Shown: positions 22,401-32,984 of the stretch, in pieces
Layout: each line of letters starts with the position of its first letter
Position numbering within the stretch: the first letter of the stretch is position 1
From: Phoebastria nigripes
Taxonomy: Eukaryota; Chordata; Aves; Procellariiformes; Diomedeidae
Reading direction: 5' to 3'
Length of the DNA stretch: 64,000 bases
Assembly (NCBI GenBank): GCA_035582835.1
Contig: JAYKAV010002780.1
Coordinates: forward strand, 430,153-494,152
Made by a program: the position numbers and the translations under genes
Notes under the pieces: generated by a model
Seen by the model: only the letters and a program-made list of their open reading frames with translations
Database searches by the model: none
Told to the model about the DNA's origin: nothing

Positions 22401-24976
22401 TCTAGAATATGCACAACGATCGTTAAACAATAACTTAACTGTCCAGTTGAATGATAAAAAACCCAACCTTAGCCAAAACATAAGGAAAAAATGATAAGAC
22501 TAAAATCCTATGAAAACAGAGACAACCTTTAAAACTGCTAGTGTATCCTCAAACTCTCTCTCTAATGAGCCTTAAAAAATAACAACTTCTTTAGAAGATG
22601 GTCTCCACCATGGACATCCTATCATGTTTCCCTTAGTTTCTTTTAAATTAATGGGGCAGTCATTCAACAGTCTTGTCTAACAACAACTACCACAGCACAG
22701 CAGAGAGGAGGAGGAGAATTTAAGGATCCTGTCTACAGTCTAAATACAGTCCTGTTTAAAAATGCTTGTTTTCAACTTGGTACAATGTGAGTTGCACTTG
22801 TTCGTGTGCGCAGAATAAACGTAAACATGCAACAATGAATGGGAGGGAGGGCTAGGACAGCTTCAGATGATGCAAATTCTCAACTCAATAGATTTCTGAC
22901 AATTCACATCAGCTTATGGTAAGCCCCAAACCTCTACCCTGAAAGTAGGCATTACTGTAATTCAATTTTGAGGTGACAAGCGGAGTGTAGCCACAGCAGG
23001 GTGTCATCATATCCAAAAGGAGAAGCTGCCATTTCCCATACAGACACAAATTTAAAAAAAAAAACAATGAAGAAGAAAAAGCTTTAGAAACAGGAAGAGA
23101 CACAAAACTTCAAATATTACTAATAGAAGGTTGAGGGACTTTGCTAACCAGTGAAAGCAAACTTCTCCTAATTAAGGTGAAGATATCAACCATGATACCC
23201 TTTCAGGATGCTTCTGGCTTCAGGAGCACCACAACGCGCAACATGGCACTTTTGGCAGAGATTCATAATGATGAACTGACTATAGCTCTAAATAAAAAAG
23301 ATACTGTATTTTCTAAGTAGTAATACTCCAAATAAACCTTTAAACACATCTAAACATTAAAAGCTGATTGGTTCTAAATCAACGAGTTAATCACGAATCA
23401 CCAATCCTGATTTCTGATTTAATGAAATTTAAAAAAAAAAGAAACCCAACAAAAAGAAACTTTAAGGGAAACAGGATCAGGTTCACTGATAATCCTCTGG
23501 AAAACACAACACTTTTTATATGAATGTTATGAACCTTCCATGCCAATATCACAATACAAAGTTTTATATTGCTTCCTTTACTTGCATTTCTTCCCTACAT
23601 TTTAAATGAACCTAAATGTTAAGAAAGCTTCCGGTAAGAAACTACAGATCTTTCCACATATATAAGATGGCCAGTTCCAGTTGCATCAGGTTCAGATAAA
23701 AATATAGTGTCAGCCCTATGCAAAGAGAATTATGTATATAGCTGCCATTAGCATTAATAGGAGTTATATATGTAAATCCCACACATGCTGAGATAAGAAT
23801 GTGCTAAGGAACTGCATTTACATTCCTGTCAGGGGGCTGCAATTAGTACCAGCACAGCAAAGGCAGTCTGTATTCCTCTCTACATTTGGAAGCCTTGTAA
23901 AGCCTATGTAGAACAGAAATCTTTGCCATTATGCACCATTTTAATTACAAGCCACATCACAGCATACATTCAGAATACTTTGATAAACGCTTAAAAAGCC
24001 CACAGAAGTCCTACTAAAAATGTCAACAGAGAGCACTCAAAGTCACGGTCATGAACCCTAGGGGAACACGCTGACTCCTGAGTTGGGTATCTCATTCTTG
24101 CCCAGTATAGTGGCTTTAGTACTTATGGGGTCCTGAAGGCCAAAGTGCAGAGGGGAGGGGGAGCAGCATTGCTCCATCCCCAAAGTCATACCACAGAGGC
24201 AGCTAAGGAGATGCAGGTTTCCCAGGACAGAAATCTTTCCATGGGCAATTGGCTTTGCACTTGACAACACATCAGCTGTGAACCTGTGCGGGTCGTTGCT
24301 CGACGACAGACGGAAGGGGTTTGCACGTATCCGACTCTCTGTAGCCCACACTTTCGGCTACGAGAGCGATGAGCAGATCTGGAGCTTTCCCCGTCTCCCC
24401 AGCCTCCCCCTTCAGGAGGGCCCCTGTGATGCTGCATGGCTTAATAAAGCACTGAATACACTCTGACACCTTCCCACTGCCTGCATATGACACCGAGGAG
24501 AGATCGTTACATTCTGGCGGTGATTAAGCCTTGCTCAGAAAGCACGACTCCGAGCAGCCCCGCAAATATCTGCTCTTCCGCACGAAACCTGGTCTCCCTG
24601 CAGCCCCTGCCTCCAGAGGGGGAATCTGGCCGGGGAGGGGGAAACTCCCCGTGGCGGGAGTGGGAAGCACCTGCATCTGCGGGAGAAGCCGTAAGGGGAG
24701 ACGAGCAGGCAGCCGGCCGGGCTGAGGGGAGGCCAGCGCCCGCACCTCAAGGGGAAGGGCCCTGCCGCCAGAGGGCGCGGCTCGGGCCGGAGGTGGCGGG
24801 GACGAGCCAAGGGCGCCCACGCCGCCCGGGGCCGCCTCACCCGGCTCGGCGCGCCCGCCCAGGGGCTCCGCCGCCTCCGCGCTGCTGCCGTTCACGGAGT
24901 CCGCCGCCAGCAGGGCCAGGAGCAGAGGCAGGAGCGGGGCCAGGAGCCCCGCCGCGGCGCCCGCCCGCAGCGCCAT
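7284..24976 (-). CDS. SPACA1: SPACA1, sperm acrosome membrane-associated protein 1 (7 exons, spliced)
   Basis: This is a single-pass type I membrane protein of the sperm acrosome. In mammals it sits in the acrosomal membrane and equatorial segment, is needed for acrosome shaping, and its loss in mice gives round-headed sperm. Joining exons 24841-24976, 21050-21106, 17024-17125, 16538-16644, 15891-16026 and 7830-7974 gives one open frame of 228 residues. It has a leucine-rich signal peptide (about 1-25), sequons at N29, N48 and N141, ten ectodomain cysteines (60, 64, 77, 84, 91, 97, 109, 114, 149, 159) and a transmembrane segment at about 201-226. Identity rests on stretches I recall from human SPACA1: [44 protein letters not shown] and TDA before the membrane segment. 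With the tail exon the protein would be about 279 residues against 294 in human. The acidic region after the signal peptide is shorter than in mammals. Exon 7 does not join in frame as read. Confidence 0.93.
7830..7974 (-). CDS. SPACA1: SPACA1 exon 6 (juxtamembrane and transmembrane segment)
   Basis: The acceptor TTTCTTTTCTTCAG is followed by a basic juxtamembrane stretch ([16 protein letters not shown]), then TTDA and a membrane span of about 26 hydrophobic residues ending MILHW. The position and ATDA/TTDA motif match mammalian SPACA1. After CACTG the sequence reads GTAGGT, a good donor that splits the W228 codon. If it is not spliced, the frame stops at once with TAG at 7826-7828, leaving no cytoplasmic tail. 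I favour splicing because mammals have a tail encoded by a further exon at this point. Confidence 0.9.
13150..13330 (+). mobile_element. GC-rich LTR-like fragment in SPACA1 intron 5
   Basis: A GC-rich patch containing GCCGGTTCCAGCCGGCTCCA, a phrase I associate with avian endogenous retroviral LTRs. It ends GGCAGCCAGCCAGGGTCAGC-CCACCGCA, close to the terminal bases of the 19441-20022 LTR (GGCAGCCAGCCAAGGTTAAC-CCACGCA). I read it as a fragment of a related LTR. The 5' limit is unclear and no target duplication was identified. Confidence 0.5.
13478..13973 (+). mobile_element. CR1 LINE, 5'-truncated 3' end
   Basis: This is the classic avian CR1 3' region: GGGCCCCTCACTACAAGAAG, GAGGAGCGGCTGAGGGAACT, TTGCGCCAGGGGAGGTTTAG, AACAGGCTGCCCAGGGAAGT and the tail GATTCTATGATTCTATGATT. 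The copy starts late in the reverse-transcriptase frame and holds the end of that frame and the 3' UTR. Compared with the consensus I recall, about 15 bases are missing near 13640 (GACCTTATCAG runs straight into TCTGAAAGGAGG). Otherwise it looks little diverged. It lies in SPACA1 intron 5, antisense to the gene. The open frame at 13510-13878 belongs to this element. Confidence 0.95.
14779..14890. repeat. Ancient palindromic interspersed repeat in SPACA1 intron 5
   Basis: GCTTAAACACAAGTGTGTGA, then AACTCAAGTCAATGGGACCA and GCATGCTTAAGCC, then TTAATTCAGG, form a degraded palindrome around the AAGTCAATGGGAC core that recurs at 52768. It is the same type as the 3766 fragment. Confidence 0.45.
15891..16026 (-). 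CDS. SPACA1: SPACA1 exon 5
   Basis: A 136-base exon with a long T/C tract before acceptor GGCTAG and donor G|GTGAGC. It encodes [14 protein letters not shown], then [18 protein letters not shown] and KYTVYATT, matching NDSAILEV, FECDT.DNNEIVATIKFTVY of mammalian SPACA1. It holds sequon N141-D-S and cysteines 149 and 159, and ends in phase 1. The downstream intron 5 is the largest, about 7.9 kb. Confidence 0.93.
16538..16644 (-). CDS. SPACA1: SPACA1 exon 4
   Basis: A 107-base exon with acceptor CCTATAG and donor AAG|GTGAGT. It completes W99 and encodes [14 protein letters not shown] and then [11 protein letters not shown], matching GKPISESL...ACI and NRFKYMWKLL of the mammalian protein. It ends in phase 0 after K134. 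The 378-base intron 3 separates it from exon 3. Confidence 0.94.
17024..17125 (-). CDS. SPACA1: SPACA1 exon 3
   Basis: A 102-base exon behind a strong polypyrimidine acceptor (T/C run ending CCAAAG) with a T|GTAAGT donor, phase 1 at both ends. It encodes [14 protein letters not shown] followed by [16 protein letters not shown]. This is the most conserved block of the family and supplies cysteines 77, 84, 91 and 97. The split codon T|GG at the 3' border encodes W99, as in the mammalian CGWG. Confidence 0.95.
17568..17625. repeat. Ancient repeat fragment (short)
   Basis: CTTCAACTCCCACCAAGGTC-AACAGAAACTGGAGGCTC resembles CTCCCATTGAAGTCAATGGAAGTTGGAGGCTC-type ancient amniote repeats. It lies in SPACA1 intron 2 just upstream of exon 3. 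Confidence 0.35.
18855..18907. repeat. Small hairpin plus GGTGGAT microsatellite in intron 2
   Basis: CACCCTAGAGAA (18855-18866) pairs with TTCTCTAGGTG (18874-18884) with one bulged C, running into a short GGTGGATG tandem run to about 18907. The repeat overlaps the right arm. Confidence 0.65.
19441..20022 (+). mobile_element. Solo LTR, avian ERVL-like, in SPACA1 intron 2
   Basis: A 582-base element starting TGTATTGGGTCTGGCTGGGA and ending CCAAGGTTAACCCACGCA, flanked by perfect 5-bp target-site duplications ACATT (19436-19440 and 20023-20027). TG...CA ends and a 5-bp duplication fit class III (ERVL-like) LTRs. Inside are a TATA-like AATAAAAG at 19713-19720, a run of 13 G at 19730-19742 and ATTAAA at 19899-19904 as a possible polyadenylation signal. 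No internal retroviral coding sequence adjoins it, so it is a solo LTR left by LTR-LTR recombination. It lies antisense to SPACA1. Confidence 0.88.
20702..20755. repeat. Near-perfect 24-bp hairpin in SPACA1 intron 2
   Basis: Left arm 20702-20726 and right arm 20732-20755 pair over 12 bp (ACATCTGTGAGA), a 3/4-base internal bulge, then 9 bp (TCAGAAGAT), with a 5-base loop CTTTC. It would fold in RNA from either strand. At 54 bases it is short for a microRNA precursor. Confidence 0.85.
21050..21106 (-). CDS. SPACA1: SPACA1 exon 2
   Basis: A 57-base exon between a TTGTGTTCAG acceptor and a G|GTAAGT donor, phase 1 at both ends. It encodes [18 protein letters not shown], where EVEFG.CTVTC matches the start of the conserved cysteine-rich ectodomain of mammalian SPACA1. 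It carries the sequon NAT at residue 48 and cysteines 60 and 64. Confidence 0.92.
21107..24840 (-). other. SPACA1 intron 1
   Basis: A 3.7-kb intron, phase 1, with no recognised mobile element. It contains the small hairpin at 24335-24366 near the CpG island. Confidence 0.85.
24335..24366. repeat. 11/12-bp hairpin in SPACA1 intron 1
   Basis: CTCTCTGTAGCC (24335-24346), loop CACACTTTC, GGCTACGAGAG (24356-24366). One base is bulged. The surroundings (24290-24370) contain several CG dinucleotides although they lie outside the main island. Confidence 0.75.
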
Positions 24977-25160
24977 GCCGCCGCGCTCCGAGCCCGCCGC
25001 GCCTCCCGGCAACCCCGGGCGCGTCACAACGGGCCCGGCCTCGGCGGAGCTGCCGGCCCGGCCCCCGGCGGGGCTCCCTCGCTGATCCGGGGCCCCGAGG
25101 TCGTAGGTTGAAGCTGGCAACCGGAGTGAGAGCAGTTGGCGGCCGCTTCGTTTGCCGTTC
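24600..25160 (-). promoter_or_regulatory. CpG island and probable promoter of SPACA1
   Basis: This is the only long, dense run of CG dinucleotides in the window. It covers exon 1, its donor and about 180 bases upstream of the start codon. No TATA box is obvious, as is usual for CpG-island promoters. A TGACGC half-site resembling a CRE lies on the minus strand at about 25020-25026; CREM-type sites drive many post-meiotic germ-cell promoters, but a half-site is weak evidence. Open frames on both strands here come from the high GC content. Confidence 0.75.
24841..24976 (-). CDS. SPACA1: SPACA1 exon 1 (signal peptide)
   Basis: The start is the ATG whose A is at 24976. It has G at -3 and G at +4 and begins [12 protein letters not shown], a hydrophobic leucine-rich signal peptide likely cut near residues 24-26. 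The exon codes for 45 residues plus one base and ends at a G|GTGAGG donor (24840 downward). The open frame continues upstream to another ATG at 25162, but that would bury the signal peptide behind about 62 residues, so I reject that start. The exon includes one sequon, NGS at residue 29. Confidence 0.88.
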
Positions 25161-28100
25161 ACTGGTGACGGGAATACCGCATTCGCATGCTGGAGCGCAA
25201 GACCCCCTTCCTAATAGAATGGGTGGCAAACTTTGTGGCGCCCAAACTTTGTGGCTACCTGCTAAAGATGGTTCTGAATAATAACATTTGCGTTTGCAAA
25301 TAAAGCTTTTGCTTCTCCGAAGTCCAGAAAAGGCAGATTTAGATTCAAATCTTTGTGGCTGACTCCTGTTTCTTAAAATATTATCCTAGGTTTTCCACAG
25401 TACCTTTCAACCCCCATATGCCGGAGTCAGGTGCAAAGGGGGGCTGCGCAAACCAAAGAAACGCACCCGCGTTCAGAGCGGGAAACTGGCATTCGTGTAC
25501 GATGGGCACGTTGGACAACAGTTCTGATTGTGAGTGGGACGCCGGGCCAGCAGGTAGAGAATATAAGAGCCTGCTTGCAATCAGCATCCCCACCACCCAA
25601 AATCAGTGTTTGCAAGTGATGCTCCCACATTTTACACAGAATCCATGTTGTAGTCACCACTTTGATGTTCAGAAAGCCTCTGCAGATGTCCCAAGCAATC
25701 TGGGTGAGAACTTCCTCCGCAGTGAGCATGACTTCCATCAGCAATTACATTTCCCCAGAATAAAGAAACACAGCCAACAGGGGGTTGCTTGTGAGTGCAG
25801 AGCTGGACCTGGGCTGTGTGAAATTCGCTTTCATGGGAGTTGAAAATGAACAGAGCCTTCCCTGCATTAGAGACTACCTGTGTATCTTATCTCTTTGACT
25901 TAGCCTTTCCTTGATAATTTCTTCCCAGGACACCTGCTCTCACATGTGCAACAGCAAATATGGAAGAAAATTCCTGGAACCGATCAAGCTGCTTCCCTAA
26001 AGGCTAGAAGAGAGATTATTACTTTTATAAAATATTTGGGAGGCTCTCAGATGTTGAAGGCAGAGAAAGCTGGAGAAGTGGGAAAATACTATTTGATGGG
26101 TAATGAACCATCGTTTATTCAATAAAGTTCATGAAGCTGTCAAAGTTGATGTTGTCAAAATAATAATTATATCCTTAATAATAGCTCCTATTTCTATACG
26201 TTCAGGACCCAAAGTCATCTAGAACTAGAAAAAAAGTCAATATTGAATAAAACCAGCTGTCTCTAGGGAAGGGAAAAAGATTGGCCAAATAGATTAAATC
26301 CAAGTGTGTATTCTAGTTTCTCTTTCATCGAGAGATTTTCAACACACTTTCCTATCTATGTGTATGCATGTGTAATATATACCTATATATAGACACAGAT
26401 GCACATATATTCTGTGTCACTGTGGCCACTTGTGATGGGATGCAGGAGACATTTTCCATGAAGGAAAGATGAATAATTTCCAGGAACAGCAGGGCTACTT
26501 ACTTCTCTAGAAGAAATAGATCTTTACCATCTCTACAGAATAAGCAGGAACTCAGCTTTTTAGGCTGGGACCTAGTAGAAGGCTGGATGGCATTTTGTGT
26601 ATTTTCTCAACATTATTTATTAGATAGTAGCGATGTCCTTTCAATTTCTTCCTTGTACTTCACATACTTGGTATTAGTCTTGGTCTCTTTCTACAGTCTA
26701 TCTTCTGCCAAGGCTCGCTCTCGTTTTTTCTGACCCTTCTTATTTTTCTGTTTTTAACAAAAAGGGNGATAACAATATTAATGGTAGTGGGCAATATCCA
26801 CTTGGCTCATGCTGTTAAGTGGATCTGTGGAGCAGTAGTGAGCTCCCAAGTGGGCAGAGCTGTTCCATCTACTTGTGTTGCTCTCACAGCTGGCTGTACC
26901 ACAGGCTGCCCAGAGAGAGGACTGGCAAACAAACAGCTTGGAAAGAGCTTGCAGCTGCTTGTTCTTCTCCCCAGCCTCAGGACAGCCATAAAGTGTTTCT
27001 GCAGTGGGAGTGTGTATTTGGAAGCTTTCTTCCAGGCTGCTCCTTTTCTCTCCTTGCTTGGCACCATCTCCCACACAATCGTTTTCCTCAGCCATTTACA
27101 GGAAGAACAGTCTGCCTGGACTTGTAGCCAGTATCACTCCCCTCCCCAGGGTTAGGAACGGTGGGCAGAGTCACAGTACTCCTTAAAATTGCCCATATGT
27201 GAAGCTGGGGATGAGAGATGCAGCTAGGAGCAGCAGACGGAGCTTCTTAAGTGTTACAAACACCTGGAATATGATTAGCTCTCGATTCTGCCTTCAGGCT
27301 ATATGGGGTGTGGACTTTCAATTTAGCCATATAATGCAAGATGGTTTCTTGCTGACTTTATTAGTCTAGCCGCTAATTAATAAACCAAATAACACCACTA
27401 CCACAATGCCAACAGATTTGTACTTTAGCCTGAACTCATCCTCAGTAAGAACATGGCCAGGTTAGATGCTCAGTAGTTTTCTGAGATAATAACTGTACTT
27501 GCGAAAGGTTCAAATGGTGTGCAGCCAAATGACATAGACAACAGAGTGAGCCAGAGCAGCCTTGTCTCTTTTATTCACACCAATAACCCAGGTTGTTAAC
27601 GAGGTAAGAAAGATGTTTCATACTCTTAGAAAACAGGAGTTCCATGCAGTGCTGTTTTCTGCGACAGGACTCTGTTGGTCAATAGAATTTCTTTATTCTC
27701 TGTGCATGGGCCAATAAATAATTCAGTAAGTCATATCTCATTGAAAGCTCCTGCAGCAGGAGCTCATGCCAGAAGGTCAGCACATCTGTAGTGGTCAAGG
27801 GGAGGTGGGCAACAGTTCTGAAAAACGCCTCCTCTTGTTTTGTTCCTATGCACGGATAATGGCATGCTTCTTCCACTGGGTAAGAATTGTTGCCATAGTA
27901 ATGTTTCCAGCACTCCTTTGGATCAATAGCAGAACAGAGGGGTTTTCAGGTATTTCTGTTGTTTGCGAGCCTGCAGTCATACCCCATATATATTTCTATT
28001 CCCTTTCATAAAATAAGTTTGTTCAATGATCTTTCAGCACTGTACAAGTGCAACATTGTAGCAACATAAGAAAGCAACATAAACACTGTGTACAAAGATC

Positions 28101-31100
28101 TTGGGTCAGAGTCAGACCTCCAATGGGCAAGTGCAGTTCTGTCAAGAGAGTAGAGTTGCATGTGCTTAATCAAAGCCCTGAACTTGGCCCTTGTAGGCCT
28201 ATCAACACCTCACCAAATGCAGGAACGAACTTTAGCTGCAGAACTGGTTGCATTTTTTGCTGAGTGTCCAGATGTAGTTCCATTCACAAATCAGTGGGAT
28301 TTTTCAGTTGATTTAAAGTTCATTCACTGGTTCATGGACATTCTGTAGGTACCTGACATATTGCCACAGCATAGGTTCAAGCTGATTAGACGCTACTAAT
28401 TCTAGGGTGGGAATGAAATGTTACGGGCTGAATCTACAAAAGTGTGGATTTAGTCACTGCACCACCACTTTCAGCAACCACCTTCAACATGTAGATCATC
28501 AGAATCTGCCCATCTGCTGTACACATGCCAAAATACTGCATACATGTTGAATAAAGGCCCCTACATTTCCCCTACATAACCTAACAGGTAGGGCACATCT
28601 CAGCATTTGCAATGAGCTAATTTAGATGTTTACTGGGAACAGTCCCATTCCCAGTAAACAGTTTGCAACAGCCATGCTGTGTAGGAGTTTTAAGAGTCAA
28701 TATGGGCCATTCATGTTAGTTGACCTCAGTGTTGGAGAATGGCTGCAAGCGTGGTTAATGTATGAAGACAGGCTTTGGTTGAAGATGAAGCATTGCCATG
28801 TCTAAACGTTGCTGTGAATTTAACATGAAGAGCTGAGGACAAATTTTTCTCAGGTAGAAAGGGTTCTGCTTGCCATATTGATATGCAAGTAATAAAGGAG
28901 AGCACGTTTTGCATCTTTTTAGAAAAAACATCTCAAACTCTGCCTAGATTTCTCCATGGGATAGTGATTCTTTTACTTCAGTAGTTTACATCTAAACCTT
29001 ACCATTTGCAAGCCTATTACGCATTTTTCTATGTGTAGATTCCTTTACAAGGAGCAGTATTTACCTACAGATGCTGCACAAGGCTCCTTCAGGTATTACA
29101 GTTATTCACTTCTAATTGGAACGGGAACATGCTATCTTCTGCAATTATGTGGTACCTTTTTTAAATAGTGACTAATACTTCATTGCCTGCTGAAAACTTC
29201 TCCAAATCACAAATACAAGTGGCTTCTGCGGGAACAGCGGTAATCAGCACCATAGACACAACTCGGAGAGATTCATTAGAGTTCCCCCACAATTCCTAGG
29301 CTGGTGTCTGCATGCATATGTTACCACTGAGCAGAAAAAATTAGGCACTACTTCTTCTTTTCCTCTTACCTGACATTTCTCAGGAGAGCTGCTATTCCGT
29401 ATCTGCTTATTCTCCCCCTTCCTTGCTTTCACCAAAACTGGAGGAGCTTTCCTTTATCTTCTACAACTCCTTCTTCCTTGCTGGCAGTGAGGCCCTCTTG
29501 CCTACATCTACACATCTGGCCTTCCAGAAAGGAAGACAAGAGGAGAAAGGACTAGGGGAGGAGGAGAAGACACATGTCCGGGTTTTGTCATGAGGTGGAG
29601 TCAGGATGCATCTAGGCTGCTGGACACTGGAAAACACTCTCGAGTCCTGTGGCTTGTCTGTAATTCTTTGTCTTGGCGGCCTTGTGAAGAGAAAGACGGG
29701 GGAATTCAACTGAGGTTTCTGTCCATGGGCAATAGCATGCTGTGATGATATGATTCTGTCCATGAGCTTCACAGGCCTTCCTGACACCCAGCTTTTTCAA
29801 CAACAATACTTGTTAAATATTTTATGCTAGAAATATCAGAAGATTCACATATATTCTTAGGCTTTCTCATATAGTCTGATCCATTTTCCTGTTACTCTGA
29901 ACAGACTTTAGTGAGAAAGATTAGAGGTACAGTAACTCCGTGTGAGGAGAGAGAGATTGACAACTGGGAGAATGACTGCTGAAATGGCCTACTATATCTG
30001 TACATACCACAGGCCACATTTAGCTCCCAGGGTTACAGCTTGTTTTGGTCAGAGTGGTTGTTCAGATGTAAATGGGGACTGAGTACAGGTCAAATTAGTT
30101 AAAAGCCTGCTCATGAGAAGGACAATAGAAGTTTTCTTAATAACATCAAGGGATCAAGGCCCAGGCCCTGAGCATCAACAGTGCTGAGAAGGTGTGGTTT
30201 TATCTGTTTCTGGCTTGCACTCAGCACCAGCGAAAATAAAGTCTGTACCATAAAAGAGATGCCAGGTTTTACAGGTAAATGGGTAAATTCATGGGCTGGC
30301 ATTTCAGGACCAGAAAATATAGCCTTAAAATACAGCAGCTACAGGCATGCACGTCACCTGGTCAACCAGGTCTTTCTCTTAAAAGTCTAGCTGATACCTT
30401 AGATCAGCTCGAGAAGCTAATTGCTGTAGTGAGGCCTTACTTTCTAGCTCAGTTGCTGTTTGTTCCCTAAGGGAATGCCCCCGAGGCTACCCCTGGCACT
30501 TCAGCCTTTCTGTTTACCCACTCTCTCATCCAGAATTCACCCGCCTCCACATGGTGTTCCTTGGCATCCTCGCTAGCACAGAGCTTGCAGTAACTCTAGC
30601 ATTGCTCGTCTCTGCACACAAGTGAGAAAAATGCCTGCATATAAGCCAACACACGAATGCCCTGCCACCTGGCCAGAGGCAGACTGCAAGGCACTGCTAA
30701 ATAGATGCCAGAGCTTCCACACTGTCCTGCTAGCTTTCCTCATCAGGCAGCTCATCGCATTCAGGAATCACGTTTTCATCTGCTGTCCCCTGCAGTTTGG
30801 CAGAAGCATCCTCTGAAGAGACCTAGCAAGAGCTAACGCTTATTAACTCCTCCTCAGACATCCATGGGTCTGGATGCACTGAGGTACCATGGTAATGAGA
30901 GCAGTAAGAGTGTCTAGACCGACAGACAGACAGTAGTCCCACAGTTAGGGGAGAAATTTTGCCAGCAGATATTCATCAAATTAACTGTTATGGAACATGT
31001 GAATATGCAACCCATGTGTACGGTGAACCTAGTGATTGCCTGCTGTGACAGTTTTTATAGGATATCACAGAACCTCTGGCAAATATGCAATTAACAAAAT

Positions 31101-32084
31101 ACTTAAAAAATAAAATGACATCTAACATTTGACAAGCTGTGTTATTAAAAGGGCTTCTTCAGTAGTATAGTGTTTTCCTGGGAGTGATGGGGAGCCAAAC
31201 CAATCTTCCAGATTACAGTTCTTAAAAGGAGGGAATTAAATCACTTTAAAAGACTGTCTCTCACATAGCCTACACTTAGAAGTCACCACAACCATTTCTG
31301 ATAAGGATTTCAAAGTGCAAGATCCATTTCTGTCTTAGATGTTGATCAGCTGTGCACCATTCCCTTATGTGCATTTGCCTTGATAAAAATAAATCTTGAT
31401 CGACTCAGGTGTGGAAATTAGGAATTGCCTTGGGTATGTTTGTTTGTTTGTTCTCAAGCATAAATTATGTTTGAACAATAAGGGCATGGCTCTCCAAAGG
31501 GCTGAGCACCTGCAGCTCACATTCCAGTCAGCTGGAACTATAAATGCCAGGCAGCTCTGAAAAGCCAGGGTTGTAACTGTTACGTTGAATGAGATTTATA
31601 CGAACAGTATTGATCGGCAACTAAATCTCAGTATAGGGCTGCCTTTCCCTTTTCAACTTACCGTGTTTACTTAGAGGCCTAGATTCTGTGTAAAACATTC
31701 AGAATAATTTTGTTTAATTAAAAGGCTGCAGTGAAAGGAAAGAAAGGCAAAGATGTGCCTTGTTCTGCAGTACAATAAAAATAAGTAAATACAATTCCAG
31801 TTAATTATCCATGACTCAATACAGAGACTTCTACTTAATCTAATCACTGGTTAATTAGATTGTCTGTTTTATTTGATCAAATCTACTGTAACCAAATCAT
31901 CTGCATTTGCATTGTGCTTTTCTTATTTTGATGATTTTCTGTTATTAAAAAGGTCACTGTCAGGTCAATTTAGGCCTGTATTTGTTGTTTAATACAACAG
32001 GATTTCACATTACGTAAATATCTTTCTGCAGAACCTAATTTGAGGATCAGACTTTTAGAGCTATGCAAGTACTGAAGCGTCTAA
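25161..32084. other. Gene-free stretch upstream of SPACA1
   Basis: No gene or young repeat recognised in about 7 kb apart from the hairpin at 28628. Frames of 100-160 aa (for example 25355-25843) overlap others on both strands and show no domain. Confidence 0.6.
28628..28659. repeat. Perfect 12-bp inverted repeat
   Basis: GTTTACTGGGAA (28628-28639) and its exact reverse complement (28648-28659) are separated by the 8-base loop CAGTCCCA. Confidence 0.9.
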
Positions 32085-32155
32085 ACCCTAAGATTTTCAA
32101 AGGAATTAGATGCCCCACTCTGATTAAAAAGCAGTATCTTTGACAATCTGGGCTA
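32085..32155. repeat. Ancient palindromic repeat fragment
   Basis: AAGATTTTCAAAGGAATTAG-ATGCCCCACTC and TCTTTGACAATCTGGGC look like degraded arms of a common sauropsid palindrome (TTTTCAAAGG.ATTTAGG...CTTTGA.AATCTGGGCC). Confidence 0.4.
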
Positions 32156-32984
32156 CACTCAATGAGGTGTTTCCCAGAATCAACAAGGTATTCAATAAGG
32201 AGTGAGGAACCTAAGTGGAAAATAGATGCAAGAAAGGGTTTAGGCTCACCATTTCTAATNTAGAGTCCACTCCATTTCCCTGTGGTGATCCCAAGTCAGG
32301 CCAGGGTAGTGCCATGCAGCTGTGCCTGCAGTTGAGCTGCTCAGCTGATGGATGGTAATGTGTTAAGTGGCGGTGATTTGGTTGCGTGTCTGAATCTCTA
32401 GGGAGTAAGTCCTATTTTGGCTTTCAGTGAGACTTAGAGCATTTTTAGAGATGTTTTACCTTTCTGTAAGCTAACAGGTATGCTTACCTGATGTAGCTCT
32501 CTATCCCGGCTGCCAAAAGTGAAGTGGTGCACAGGCTAAAGCTGGCCTCAGAAACAGGCTATTCCTGGGTGTTTCAGAAGGATCAGGAGGAAGATACTCT
32601 TTCTTTTAACAAATGGAGAAGATTATGGGCTACAGTTGAGGGGATTATGATGCCTTGGTCCCATATCGACATTAGCCTAGTGCAGAGAGGACGCCCTCAA
32701 GCTACTCAAGCTGGGATAACTGATAAGCAACCAGACCAGAACTGGGACATTGAAGGATTCAGAGGGCCTGAAAACAAGAATAGCAACGACTCCCTAAATT
32801 TTCCCGTGTAAATGTGGATACAGTGGCATTCACTGCTTCTCTCTAAAGTGCTGTTCAAGACCATGGTAAGTACATGAGGGAAATTTCCTTATCTTGAATT
32901 TGTGAGAGCTGGGGTTGGTGATAAGAGCAGGGATAGTATAATAAAGAGTGCTAATCTCATCATAGCAATCCTGCTGTGTATATT

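Noticed and set aside
24524..25162. 212-aa minus-strand frame read as one unspliced protein
   Set aside because: Only 24841-24976 is coding. The upstream part precedes the signal peptide and the downstream part is intron 1 beyond a good donor.
24487..25281. 264-aa plus-strand open frame across the CpG island
   Set aside because: Its product is Arg/Pro/Ala/Gly-rich, as expected for antisense of GC-rich DNA, and it overlaps SPACA1 exon 1, which has clear support.
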